Shown here piece by piece: positions 15,857 through 23,125 of a DNA stretch of 37,013 bases. Numbering within the stretch: position 1 is the first letter of the stretch; every line of letters begins with the position of its first letter. Source of the DNA: Palsa-504 sp003136255 (lineage in GTDB: Bacteria > Actinomycetota > Actinomycetes > Streptosporangiales > Streptosporangiaceae); contig PLDT01000058.1 in NCBI GenBank assembly GCA_003136255.1, positions 1 to 37,013 of the forward strand, in the 5' to 3' direction. The notes under the pieces were generated by a model that saw only the letters and a program-made list of their open reading frames with translations, had not been told where the DNA came from and ran no database searches. The position numbers and the translations under genes are program-made.

Positions 15857-17053
15857 TCACGATGACCGAGGATGCCGCGGGTCTCGCAGCAGGAACGTAA
15901 GGGCGCAGGCGACCGCGGGGAAGACCGCGGTCGTGCCCAGCGCGGTGGGCAGGCCGTACGTGTCCGCCAGCAGGCCGAACAGCGGGGCCACGACGCCCCC
16001 GGCCGAGGTGGCCAGGCCCAGGGTCACGCCGCTGGCGATGCCGATCCGGTTCGGCAGGAAGTCCTGGCCCAGCGTGACCTGGACGGCGAACGGCGCGAAC
16101 AGCACGATGCCCAGGACGAACGCCCCGACGAACAGCACCGCCACGTCTGGCGCGGCCACGACCAGCACTATCGCGGCGGCCGCGAGGCCGTAGCCGAGCC
16201 GCAGGGTTCCGATGCGCTGCCAGTGATCGGCCAGCCAGCCGCCGCTCAGCGTGCCGATCACCCCCGAGGCGATGAACACGGTCAGGACTGCCGAGCCGAC
16301 CGCGGCGCTGTGGTGAAAGTGCCGGATGGCGAACAGGGCCAGCAGCGACGCGAGGCCGAAGTAGGCGATCGACCGGAGCACCACCACCACGGTGAGCCGG
16401 GCGAAGCCCCGCCAGTCGTCGGACCGCCCGGCCGAAGCCCGCGAGCCGCCGGTCCGCGACCGCGCAGCCTCCCGCCACGGGCGGCGGACGGCCAGGACGC
16501 CCGCCATGACCACGGCGGGCAGCGCCAGCAGCGGCGTCCCGTGCAGCCGGGTGGCCAGCAGCACCGGGGTGACGATGATCGGGCCGAGCGCGATCCCGGC
16601 GTTGCCGCCGACCGAGAACCAGCTCATGGCCTGGGTCGAATCGCCCGCCATGCCGCGGGCGGTCCTGGTCGCCTCGGGATGGTACGCGGCGACGCCGACA
16701 CCGGAGGCGGCCACGGCGAACCAGGTGATCAGGTAGTTGTCGCCGAGTCCGGACAGGCCGATGCCGAGCCCGGCCACGAGCAGGCCGGCCGCGACCAGCC
16801 AGCCGAGATTGCGGTACCGGTCGGTCAGCGCGCCGAACCCCGGCTGCACCACGCTGGCCAGGAAGGTCGCCGCCAGCGTGATGCCGGTGAGCCCGATGTA
16901 GCTGTAGTGCCGTTCGAGGGCCAGGAACGGCAGCAGGGCGGGGACGGCGCCTTGGTACAGGTCGTCGACCACATGGGTCGAGGTGAGGAAGGCAAGCCGG
17001 GTCCGGTCGGCGCGCGCTATGACCGGGACGCGCGGGGTACGTACCTCACGCAT
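15857..17053 (-). CDS. MFS exporter, fosmidomycin-resistance (Fsr)-like
   Basis: A 398-residue major facilitator with about twelve hydrophobic segments and a charged central loop (EAARSRTGGSRASAGRSDD). The first helix region STHVVDDLYQGAVPALLPFL, the segment GVGVAAYHPEATRTARGMAG and SVGGNAGIALGPI match the pattern of Fsr-type exporters. In those, HPE-x-x-R-x-AR and VGGN-x-G-x-x-LGP are hallmarks. The ATG at 17053 lies 1 bp after the stop of the methyltransferase gene (TAG C ATG), so the two are coupled. It faces the LacI gene tail-to-tail. The substrate is not predictable; a small toxic molecule modified or sensed by the neighbouring HxlR/methyltransferase pair is an inference. Confidence 0.85.
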   Translation of the reverse strand: MREVRTPRVPVIARADRTRLAFLTSTHVVDDLYQGAVPALLPFLALERHYSYIGLTGITLAATFLASVVQPGFGALTDRYRNLGWLVAAGLLVAGLGIGLSGLGDNYLITWFAVAASGVGVAAYHPEATRTARGMAGDSTQAMSWFSVGGNAGIALGPIIVTPVLLATRLHGTPLLALPAVVMAGVLAVRRPWREAARSRTGGSRASAGRSDDWRGFARLTVVVVLRSIAYFGLASLLALFAIRHFHHSAAVGSAVLTVFIASGVIGTLSGGWLADHWQRIGTLRLGYGLAAAAIVLVVAAPDVAVLFVGAFVLGIVLFAPFAVQVTLGQDFLPNRIGIASGVTLGLATSAGGVVAPLFGLLADTYGLPTALGTTAVFPAVACALTFLLRDPRHPRSS

Positions 17054-17054
17054 G

Positions 17055-17876
17055 CTACTTCCGGGTGGCCCGCAGCACGGACGTGACCATCGGGAAGACG
17101 AACTCGCCCGCGCCGGTCTCGGGGTGGGCGAGCAGGAAGTCGCGCACCTCGGCCAGCAGCCGCGCGCGGTCCGGTTCCTCCATGACCAGGAAATTCGAGT
17201 GTGTCGCGATCGTGGCCAGCAGGGAGTCCGCGGTCCGCCGCTGCCCGTTCTCGAACTCTTCGATCTCGGGCGTCTCGAACAGGCCAGGCCCGGCCGCGGC
17301 CAGCCGCTCTTGGCGGGCCCGCGCGGCCGTGGCCCGCCACCGCAGCAGCGTGGTGTTCGACTTGCCCTTGCTGATCTGGGCCAGTGTCGCAACCCAGTCC
17401 ACCCGGTCGTCATCGACGTTCCACAGCCCGGCGAGCACGCCGCCCGCGGTGAGCACCCGGGCGATCTCGGGGATGGCCCGGTCCAGGTCGAACCAGTGCA
17501 TGGCCTGGCCGACGAGGACGGCGTCGACGCTCGCGTCGGGCAGCGGGATGTCCTCCGCGCGGCCGGTCAGCGACCGTACCGATCCAAATTCACGTCGGAA
17601 TTCGGCGAGCATGGCCGGGTCGGGCTCCACGGCGGTGACCTCGGTCCCGAGGCGGACGAGGGTCGTGGTCAGCTTGCCGGTTCCCGCCGCCAGGTCCAGG
17701 ACTCGCAGCGGTTCGCGGCTGCCCGCCGGCTCGAGGGCCCAGCGGACGGCGGCCTCCGCGTAGCCGGGACGGTGCTCGGCGTAGGCGCCCGCGACGGTAC
17801 CGAACGACGAACCCTGCCGCAGCCGCAGATCCAGTTCCTCCTGGCTCTCTTTGCTCTCTTCTCCGGTCAGCTCCAC
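17055..17876 (-). CDS. Class I SAM-dependent methyltransferase (Methyltransf_11 type)
   Basis: This 273-residue enzyme begins with the family entry segment SSFGTVAGAYAEHRPGY. Motif I follows as VLDLAAGTGKLTTTLV, then acidic AVEPDPAMLAEF, motif II LPDASVDAVLVGQAMHWFD and the post-II strand ARVLTAGGVLAGLWN. In this subfamily a long C-terminal helical part closes over the substrate. The GTG start has AGG 4 bp upstream. An earlier start is not possible because the HxlR gene ends 10 bp upstream. Gene order HxlR, methyltransferase, exporter with spacings of 10 and 1 bp indicates one transcript. The substrate is unknown. Confidence 0.87.
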   Translation of the reverse strand: MELTGEESKESQEELDLRLRQGSSFGTVAGAYAEHRPGYAEAAVRWALEPAGSREPLRVLDLAAGTGKLTTTLVRLGTEVTAVEPDPAMLAEFRREFGSVRSLTGRAEDIPLPDASVDAVLVGQAMHWFDLDRAIPEIARVLTAGGVLAGLWNVDDDRVDWVATLAQISKGKSNTTLLRWRATAARARQERLAAAGPGLFETPEIEEFENGQRRTADSLLATIATHSNFLVMEEPDRARLLAEVRDFLLAHPETGAGEFVFPMVTSVLRATRK

Positions 17877-17886
17877 TCCGCCTAGC

Positions 17887-18312
17887 TTATTCGGCCTGAT
17901 GCTTGCCGTCGTAGGCGGCCTGGGCTGCGCCGATCTCGGGCAGGTGGCTGTCGGCCCAGGCCACCAGCTGACCGATCGCGTCGAGCAGGGTCAGGCCCAT
18001 AGGGGTCAGGTCGTACTCGACCCGGGGCGGGATGACGGGATGGATGGTGCGGGTCACGATTCCGTCCCGCTCCAGCCCGCGCAGCGTGACGGTCAGCATC
18101 CTGCCCGTGATGCCGTCGATGGCGCGGTGCAGTTCGCTGAAGCGCATGGTGCCCTGGCCCAGGAGGTCGATCACGTACATCGACCACTTGTCGCCAACCC
18201 GCTGCAGGACGGCACGGGCGCGGCAGCCCGACGGCTCACCAGCCGCCTCCGACGGTTCGCCCCCAGCCGCCCCAGACGGCTCGCAAACCGCCTCGCCCTC
18301 CCCGGAATCCAC
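17887..18312 (-). CDS. HxlR-family transcriptional regulator
   Basis: A winged-helix regulator of 141 residues. The HxlR core runs from CRARAVLQRVGDKWSMYVID (with the conserved Cys and GDKW) through RFSELHRAIDGITGRML and LRGLERDGIVTR to IPPRVEYDLTPMG. The start was moved to GTG 18312, because GGAGGT (18327-18322) lies 9 bp upstream of it. The ATG at 18336 has no ribosome site and would put that GGAGGT inside the gene. The N-terminal tail is low-complexity (EPSGAAG, EPSEAAG, EPSG) and is encoded by an imperfect 21-24 bp repeat. HxlR proteins often control a divergent gene and sense reactive or phenolic compounds. Here the divergent gene is yceI, and the shared region holds two palindromes that are candidate binding sites. 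Confidence 0.87.
   Translation of the reverse strand: MDSGEGEAVCEPSGAAGGEPSEAAGEPSGCRARAVLQRVGDKWSMYVIDLLGQGTMRFSELHRAIDGITGRMLTVTLRGLERDGIVTRTIHPVIPPRVEYDLTPMGLTLLDAIGQLVAWADSHLPEIGAAQAAYDGKHQAE
18230..18295 (-). repeat. Imperfect 21-24 bp tandem repeat (x3) in the 5' end of the HxlR gene
   Basis: On the plus strand, copies begin GACGGCTC or GACGGTTC at 18230, 18251 and 18275. They encode EPSGAAG-like heptapeptides and stay in frame. Confidence 0.7.
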
Positions 18313-18368
18313 GAAAATCCCACCTCCATACCCCATTAGGGTACTTCACCAGCGCGTTCGGCGAAGAG

Positions 18369-18404
18369 CTTGAAAGTTCAAAAAGAAGTGCTTGACAGTT
18401 CAAG
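18369..18404. promoter_or_regulatory. Two CTTGA-N4-TCAAG palindromes, likely HxlR operators
   Basis: CTTGA-AAGT-TCAAA (18369-18382) and CTTGA-CAGT-TCAAG (18391-18404) are two copies of a short palindrome offset by exactly 22 bp, about two helical turns. The second overlaps the -35 box of the yceI promoter. The placement between the divergent HxlR and yceI genes suggests that the regulator binds here as two dimers on one face of the DNA. This is inferred, not shown. Confidence 0.6.
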
Positions 18405-18420
18405 TGTAGCTGGTTACTAT
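18392..18420 (+). promoter_or_regulatory. Strong sigma70-type promoter of yceI
   Basis: TTGACA (18392-18397), a spacer of exactly 17 bp, and TACTAT (18415-18420) form the best consensus promoter in the window. It would give a 5' leader of about 50 nt before the GGAGG ribosome site of yceI. Confidence 0.8.
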
Positions 18421-18478
18421 CAAGAAGCAAGGCACGCAAGCGAACTTATACACAACGCAGTATCAAGTATCTGGAGGC

Positions 18479-19051
18479 ATGATGACAGAGACCACGGTGG
18501 TAATCCCCGGCTACGTCACCGGCACCTGGACCATCGACCCCGTGCACTCTGAGGTGTCCTTCGTCGTCAGGCACATGATGGTGAGCAAGGTCCGTGGCCG
18601 TTTCGACAAGTTCGAGGGCACGATCACGACCGCGCCGGACCCGTTGCAGTCGACCGTTACGGCCGATGTCGACCTCAGCTCGGTGAACACCGGCAACGAG
18701 ACCAGGGACAACCACGTCCGCAGCGAGGACTTCTTCCACATCGAGAAGCACCCCACGATGTCCTTCCGCTCCACCGCCGTTCGCCCCGACGGGGACAACT
18801 TCCTGCTCGACGGCGACCTCACCCTCCGCGGTGTCACCCGCCCGGTGACGTTCCGCCTCGAGCTGAACGGCTTCGGCCCCGACCCGTACGGCGGCACGCG
18901 GGCGGGCTTCTCGGCCACCACCGAGATCAACCGGAACGACTGGAACGTCAGCTTCAACGGCGCGATCCCCGGTTCCGGCAGCGCCGTGGTCCTCAGCGAC
19001 AAGGTCACGGTCAACCTGGAGATCGAGGCCGTCCTCAGCCAGGACAAGTAA
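18479..19051 (+). CDS. YceI-family lipocalin-like protein
   Basis: A 190-residue YceI-domain protein. This family forms a beta-barrel that binds isoprenoid or other amphipathic molecules; some members respond to acid or oxidative stress. The pattern is typical: WTIDPVHSEVSFVVRHMMVSKVRGRFDKFEGTI at the N-terminus, then VDLSSVNTGNETRDNHVRSEDFF, LTLRGVTRPVTFRLEL and FSATTEINRNDWNVSFN. There is no signal peptide, so it is cytoplasmic, as for many actinobacterial members. Two ATGs are adjacent (18479, 18482). GGAGG ends at 18477, so the second is better spaced and the real start may be there. A strong promoter and a palindrome pair lie upstream, and a clear terminator follows. Control by the divergent HxlR protein is likely. 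Confidence 0.9.
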   Translation: MMTETTVVIPGYVTGTWTIDPVHSEVSFVVRHMMVSKVRGRFDKFEGTITTAPDPLQSTVTADVDLSSVNTGNETRDNHVRSEDFFHIEKHPTMSFRSTAVRPDGDNFLLDGDLTLRGVTRPVTFRLELNGFGPDPYGGTRAGFSATTEINRNDWNVSFNGAIPGSGSAVVLSDKVTVNLEIEAVLSQDK

Positions 19052-19077
19052 TCCAGTAACCCAGTAACGCCTGCTAC

Positions 19078-19122
19078 AGCGCTGAGCCGAGGGACCCCAG
19101 CACGGACCCTCGGCCCAGCGCT
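19078..19122 (+). terminator. Intrinsic terminator of yceI
   Basis: A 16-bp stem with arms AGCGCTGAGCCGAGGG (19078-19093) and CCCTCGGCCCAGCGCT (19107-19122) has one internal mismatch and a 13-nt loop. It is followed by TCTTTAAAA. It lies 27 bp after the yceI stop and before the convergent 93-residue gene. Confidence 0.85.
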
Positions 19123-19157
19123 TCTTTAAAATTCGGCCGAACGGCCGTGGTGCTCGC

Positions 19158-19439
19158 TCAGCTGCCCACGCCATGCTTCTCGAGGTAGTCGAGGTAGAGC
19201 GGGCGCAGCGCCTCGGCCACGTCGCCCTTTCCCGAGTCGATCGCGTCGGAGAGCAGCGCGGTCACCTTGGTGATGTCCCGGCCGGCCTCGATGTCGTGTC
19301 CCTCGGAGGCCTCGGCCGCCGGGATGGACCGCAGCAGCTCCCAGAGGAACTCCACGTCGAGGTGATGCAGCGCCCGCCGCACGGCGAGGTCGTGCAGCTC
19401 GCGGGCGGAAAGCTTGTCCAATTCTTCGCGGGTAGCCAC
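19158..19439 (-). CDS. Small conserved-looking protein downstream of malQ, function unknown
   Basis: This is a 93-residue, mostly helical, acidic soluble protein that I do not recognise: DKLSARELHDLAVRRALHHLDVEFLWELLRSIPAAEA, then DITKVTALLSDAIDSGKGDVAEALRPLYLDYLEKHG. It has no signal peptide, no membrane segment and no cysteines. Amphipathic helices with regular Leu spacing suggest a small helical bundle. The GTG start lies 9 bp after the malQ stop, with GGAGA overlapping the malQ end, so the two are translated from one message. It ends tail-to-tail with yceI. Confidence 0.75.
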   Translation of the reverse strand: MATREELDKLSARELHDLAVRRALHHLDVEFLWELLRSIPAAEASEGHDIEAGRDITKVTALLSDAIDSGKGDVAEALRPLYLDYLEKHGVGS

Positions 19440-19448
19440 GCGTGGACT

Positions 19449-21359
19449 CTATCTCCTGATCTTCTCCGCCGCCGGCCGCAGGCCGCCGGACACGGCCTGC
19501 GCTACGGCCCGGACGCCGTCGCGGGCGGCCAGGTCCTCGAGCAGGACCGGCTCTCCGTCACCGTCGGTGAGCGGAATCCGCCAATTCGGGTACTCGTTCA
19601 CCGTCCCCGGCAGGTTCTGCGGCCGGCGTCCGCCCACCGCCTCGGCCAGCGACACGCCGATCAGCAGGGCCGGCGTCCGCGCCAAGAAGCCGTACAGGGC
19701 GACCGTGAACTCCTCCGGCGTCACCCCGGCGCGACCAGCCGGCCCGCCGGTCCGGCCGAGCAACCCCTCGCGGCCGAGCGACCCTTCGCCGCCGAGCAAC
19801 TCTTCGCGGCCGAGCATCGCGAGCCATCCGTCCAGCTCGGCCCGGGCGGCGGCTCGCTCGTCCGCCTCCGGCTCGGTGAGCAGGCCGAGCTCGGCCCGGA
19901 TGCTGACTTGCTCCCCGGTGAGGAACATGGCGGCCGGGGGCATGTCATGCGTGCCGACCGTGGCCAGGCAGCCGCGGCGCCACTCGCCCGGCGGGCGCGG
20001 CGTGCCGTCCTGACGGCGTTCGAACCAGAGCATCGACGTGCCGAGCACCCGGCGGTCGGCCAGGAAGTCGCGCAGCCAGGGTTCGACCGTGCCCAGATCC
20101 TCCCCGATGGCCAGCGCGTGCGCGCGGGCCGCCTCGGCGCACAGCACGCCCCCGATCAGCTCGTGGTCATAGCGCACGTAGGTGCCCTGCCCGGGGGCCA
20201 TCCCGGCGGGTATCCACCACAGCCGGGCCAGCCCCATGACGTGGTCGATGCGCAACCCCCCGGCGTGCTGGGTGCTGGCCGCGATGAGCTCGCCCAGCGG
20301 CCGGCCGGCCGCAGCGGCCAGCCAGCCCGGGTGCCACGGGGGCAGCGTCCAGTCCTGGCCCCGCTGGTTGAACTCGTCCGGCGGCGCGCCGACACTAACG
20401 CCGGTGACGATCACATCCTGCCGGGACCAGGCGTCGGCGCCGCCCGGATGCGCGCCGACGGCCAGGTCATTGATGACGCCGATGTTCATGCCGGCCTGCC
20501 GGGCCGCGCGCTGCGCGGCGGCGGCCTGCTCCGCCGTCAGCCACTGCAGCCAGGCGTGGAACTCCACCCGGTCGGCCCGTGCCCGGCGCAGCGCCGTCAC
20601 CTCCGGCGAGCGCGGATCGGCGAGCGCGGCCGGCCAGGTCCGCCAGTCCGGGCCGTGCACCTCCGCGATCGCGCACCAGGTCGCCCAGTCCCGCACCGCG
20701 TCAGCGTCGCGGGCCAAGAAGGCATCGAGCTCCGCCTGGCGCCCGGGACTGAGGCCTGCCGCGCGGATGATCTCCAGCGCCGCGCGTTTGGCCGTCCAGA
20801 CCGCGTCCCGGTCGATCAGCGCCGTCGTCCGGTTGGCGGCACGCAGCGGCGCGCCGAGAGCCTCGACCCAGGCCCGGTCGCCCGCGCTAAGCCTGGTGTA
20901 CTCGGGAATGTCCTCGATCCGCAGGTAGAGCGGGGACAGGTGGCGCCTGGTCATGGCCAGGTACGGTGACGGGCTGATCGGGGCCTGCGGCTCGGCCGCG
21001 TGCAGCGGGTTGACCAGCACGAAGTCCGCGCCCAGCGCGCGCCCGCTCCACGCGGCGAGATCGGCCAGGTCGCGCAGGTCCCCGTGTCCCCAGGAACCGC
21101 GGGAGCGCACCGAGTACAGCTGCACGGCGAAGCCCCAAGACCTGCCGCGCGGCAACGGCGCCACCGCCCCGGCCGCGACCGCCCCGGCCGCCGCCGCTCC
21201 GCCCGCCGTCGGCGGCGGGCGTCGCTCGTCGTCCAGTGCCTCCAGGACGGCCGCCAGCGTCTCGTCGGTGACCTCCACTACGCGGCCTCGCCAGTCCTGA
21301 TACGAGACCGCCACGCCATGAGCCTGGGCCCGGCGGATGAGTTCTGCCCGTCCTGTCAC
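19449..21359 (-). CDS. malQ: 4-alpha-glucanotransferase (amylomaltase)
   Basis: A GH77 enzyme of 636 residues that moves alpha-1,4-glucan segments between maltodextrins in glycogen/maltose metabolism. Key marks are QLYSVRSRGSWGHGDLRDL, FVLVNPLHA, ISPSPYLAMTRRHLSPLYLRIEDI, the nucleophile region GLRIDHVMGLARLWWIP (Asp), the acid region AIGEDLGTV (Glu) and VGTHDMPP. It is the longer actinobacterial form with an N-terminal helical domain; a Gly/Ala/Pro linker lies at about residues 48-70. Near residues 517-540 is an insertion of Leu-Gly-Arg-Glu-rich hexapeptides coded by an 18-bp repeat. GTG start. It is transcribed divergently from the DUF4232 gene and is followed at 9 bp by a small gene. Confidence 0.92.
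   Translation of the reverse strand: MTGRAELIRRAQAHGVAVSYQDWRGRVVEVTDETLAAVLEALDDERRPPPTAGGAAAAGAVAAGAVAPLPRGRSWGFAVQLYSVRSRGSWGHGDLRDLADLAAWSGRALGADFVLVNPLHAAEPQAPISPSPYLAMTRRHLSPLYLRIEDIPEYTRLSAGDRAWVEALGAPLRAANRTTALIDRDAVWTAKRAALEIIRAAGLSPGRQAELDAFLARDADAVRDWATWCAIAEVHGPDWRTWPAALADPRSPEVTALRRARADRVEFHAWLQWLTAEQAAAAQRAARQAGMNIGVINDLAVGAHPGGADAWSRQDVIVTGVSVGAPPDEFNQRGQDWTLPPWHPGWLAAAAGRPLGELIAASTQHAGGLRIDHVMGLARLWWIPAGMAPGQGTYVRYDHELIGGVLCAEAARAHALAIGEDLGTVEPWLRDFLADRRVLGTSMLWFERRQDGTPRPPGEWRRGCLATVGTHDMPPAAMFLTGEQVSIRAELGLLTEPEADERAAARAELDGWLAMLGREELLGGEGSLGREGLLGRTGGPAGRAGVTPEEFTVALYGFLARTPALLIGVSLAEAVGGRRPQNLPGTVNEYPNWRIPLTDGDGEPVLLEDLAARDGVRAVAQAVSGGLRPAAEKIRR
19753..19820 (-). repeat. 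18-bp tandem repeat (about x4) inside malQ
   Basis: On the plus strand, imperfect copies of CGGCCGAGCAACCCTTCG run from about 19753 to 19820. They encode LGREELLGGEGSLGREGLLG-like sequence in a surface linker of the enzyme and keep the frame. Confidence 0.75.
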
Positions 21360-21458
21360 CGCACTAGTGTGCCCCCAACCGAGGGCCAGGCATCTCAGTC
21401 TTAAGAGGCAGAACGATCCTGCACACCGCGGATCCGCTGCATTACAGGACTGATTGAC

Positions 21459-22037
21459 ATGAAGCTTGTTCCCACCACCGCCCGCCGCGTCGTCGCGATC
21501 GCCGCCGCGGCCGTCGCCGCCCTGGCCATCTCCACCGCCGCGTACGCGGCCACCTCGTCCGGAACGGCGTCCACCGCGCCGACCTTGATCCCCAGGTGCA
21601 CCGCCAGTGATCTAGGCGTCTGGCTCGCGGTCGACCAGGGCAACGGCGCGGCCGGCACGATCTACTACCCGCTTGAGTTCACCAACCTGAGCCCGCGCAC
21701 GTGCTACTTGTACGGCTACCCGGGCGTGTCCGCGCTGGGCCGCAACGGGAACCGGCTCGGCAGCCCGGCGGGCTGGGGCAGCTTGCGGGGTGCGCGCATC
21801 GTGAACCTCGCGCCCGGCGCGACCGCGCACACCCTGCTGGCCTACCACGACGCGGTGGTCACCACCGAATCCGGCTGCGACCCGGTTGACTCGACGGCGA
21901 ACCTGCAGGTCTACCCGCCCGGCCAGCGCAGCGCCACGTTCGCCGCCTTCTCCTTCGAGGCCTGCTCGCACGCCGGGCCGATCTGGATGACCATCGTCGA
22001 GCCGATCATCCCCGGTGTCGGGACCATCTACGGCTGA
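21459..22037 (+). CDS. Secreted DUF4232 protein
   Basis: A 192-residue exported protein. It has a Sec signal (MKLVPTTARRV, then an Ala/Val core) with likely cleavage after AYA (about residue 30). The mature part matches DUF4232, an actinobacterial extracellular beta-sandwich of unknown function: CTASDLGVWLAVDQGNGAAGTIYYPLEFTNLSPRTCYLYGYPGVSALG, then LAPGATAHTLLAY and two further Cys. The four cysteines probably form two disulfides. There is no lipobox. The ribosome site is weak (GGA about 12 bp upstream). It is transcribed away from malQ and ends in a perfect hairpin shared with the next, convergent gene. Confidence 0.87.
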   Translation: MKLVPTTARRVVAIAAAAVAALAISTAAYAATSSGTASTAPTLIPRCTASDLGVWLAVDQGNGAAGTIYYPLEFTNLSPRTCYLYGYPGVSALGRNGNRLGSPAGWGSLRGARIVNLAPGATAHTLLAYHDAVVTTESGCDPVDSTANLQVYPPGQRSATFAAFSFEACSHAGPIWMTIVEPIIPGVGTIYG

Positions 22038-22049
22038 GCCGCTCCGCCC

Positions 22050-22080
22050 CTGACGCCGCCCCGCCACCGGGCGGCGTCAG
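22050..22080. terminator. Perfect 12-bp hairpin between convergent genes
   Basis: CTGACGCCGCCC (22050-22061) and GGGCGGCGTCAG (22069-22080) are separated by a 7-nt loop and followed by CTTT on the plus strand. It lies 12 bp after the DUF4232 stop. The stop codon of the convergent nitroreductase gene (22079-22077) is inside the right arm. Confidence 0.8.
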
Positions 22081-22526
22081 CTTTCGCCGACCGGCTCCAG
22101 GACGAACACCGGGATCTGCCGCGTGGTCTTCAGCTGGTACTCCGCGTACGGCGGGTACGCGGCGACCGCCCGCTCCCACCATTGCGCGCGCTCCTCGCCG
22201 CTGACCTCGCGGGCCCTCATATCCTCCTTGTGCGGCCCGTCCTGCAGCTCGACCAGGGGATGGGCGCGCAGGTTGTAGTACCACACCGGATGCTCCGGCG
22301 CGCCGCCCTTGGACGCCACCATCGCGTACCGGCCGTCGTGCTCAACCCGCATGACCGGCGTCTTGCGCACCTTGCCGCTGCTGGCGCCGAGATTGGTCAC
22401 GATCACCACCGGCAGGCCGGTGTCGCGCAGCGTCGTGCCCTGTGTCCCGCCGGACCCCTCGTACAGCTCGACCTGATCGCGCACCCAGGCCTGGGTGCTC
22501 GGCTCGTATTCTCCTTCAACAGGCAT
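22077..22526 (-). CDS. F420-dependent (Ddn-like) nitroreductase family oxidoreductase
   Basis: A 149-residue protein of the deazaflavin-dependent nitroreductase family (DUF385/Ddn), a split-beta-barrel that uses coenzyme F420. The pattern is strong: RDTGLPVVIVTNLGASSGKVRKTPVMRVEHDGRYAMVASKGGAPEHPVWYYNLRAHPLVELQDG, ending in AAYPPYAEYQLKTTRQIPVFVLEP. The GxxSGKxRKTPxM and HPxWYxNLxAxP blocks form the F420 site in this family. I chose ATG 22526 (MPVEGEYEPS), the usual start of homologues. The GTG at 22574 would add 16 residues that resemble nothing. It shares a short upstream region with the small secreted protein. Its presence implies that the host makes F420. Confidence 0.9.
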   Translation of the reverse strand: MPVEGEYEPSTQAWVRDQVELYEGSGGTQGTTLRDTGLPVVIVTNLGASSGKVRKTPVMRVEHDGRYAMVASKGGAPEHPVWYYNLRAHPLVELQDGPHKEDMRAREVSGEERAQWWERAVAAYPPYAEYQLKTTRQIPVFVLEPVGES

Positions 22527-22585
22527 GGCGCTATTCAATACCAGATGCCGCGCAACCCCGACGCCCCGGGACACGTCTGAAGGTT

Positions 22586-23125
22586 GTGACTGCCCCAGGA
22601 CGGCTCGCGACGGCGCTCGCGGTGGTGGCCGTTTCGATCGCGCTGCCCTTCGCCCGCACCCCGGCCGGACCCGCGCATCCGGTGCCCACCGTCAGCTTCA
22701 GCGCCATGGGCCTGTCGTTCCGCTACCCGGCCACCTGGCACGCCGGGACCTGGAACGACGTATCGAGCTTCAGCGCGTTGATCGTTTACCTGAGCACCGG
22801 TCAGCAGCATGGAGTCCTGGTCCGGTGGAGTGCGGACGGTTTCCCGGGTTTCCGCCTGCCCAAGCCGGACGCCACCATCGGCGGCCGACCGGCGCTCGAG
22901 ACCAAGACCAGCGGGGGCTGGTGCGGGTCGCTGGGCGGCACCGAGACCATCACGGTCACGATCCCGCGCGACACACCCGACAACTTGTACCAGATGCAGG
23001 CCTGCCTGAGCGCCCCCAACCTCCCCCAGCAAGAAGCCCAGATTTCTACCATGCTCCACACCGTCGAGATCGCCAGGGGCGACTTAGGTTATTCCTCAAT
23101 GGCCCCGCCCACGGCGCGCAGGTGA
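22586..23125 (+). CDS. Small secreted protein of unknown function
   Basis: This is a 179-residue ORF whose start is uncertain. GTG 22586 gives a signal-like N-terminus (VTAPGRLATALAVVAVSIALPFA) with a cut near ARTPAGPA. The rest (VSFSAMGLSFRYPATWHAGTWNDVSSFSALIVYLSTG...) resembles the beta-rich YPxxW-type secreted domains seen in actinobacteria, but I cannot name the family. Two Cys (WCGSLGG and MQACLS) may form a disulfide. GAAGG lies only 2 bp before GTG, so the true start could be slightly different. Its last 37 bp overlap the convergent RraA-like gene, which is unusual in this window. Confidence 0.6.
   Translation: MTAPGRLATALAVVAVSIALPFARTPAGPAHPVPTVSFSAMGLSFRYPATWHAGTWNDVSSFSALIVYLSTGQQHGVLVRWSADGFPGFRLPKPDATIGGRPALETKTSGGWCGSLGGTETITVTIPRDTPDNLYQMQACLSAPNLPQQEAQISTMLHTVEIARGDLGYSSMAPPTARR

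Noticed and set aside
15836..16193. Extension of the LacI gene beyond the N gap to 16193
   Set aside because: It is the antisense of the MFS gene and lies beyond the normal LacI C-terminus.
19173..20969. Very long open frames opposite real genes, such as 598 codons antisense to malQ and 507 codons antisense to rhaB (3484-5007)
   Set aside because: They are Arg/Pro/Gly-rich, have no domain, and mirror well-identified genes; high GC keeps antisense frames open.
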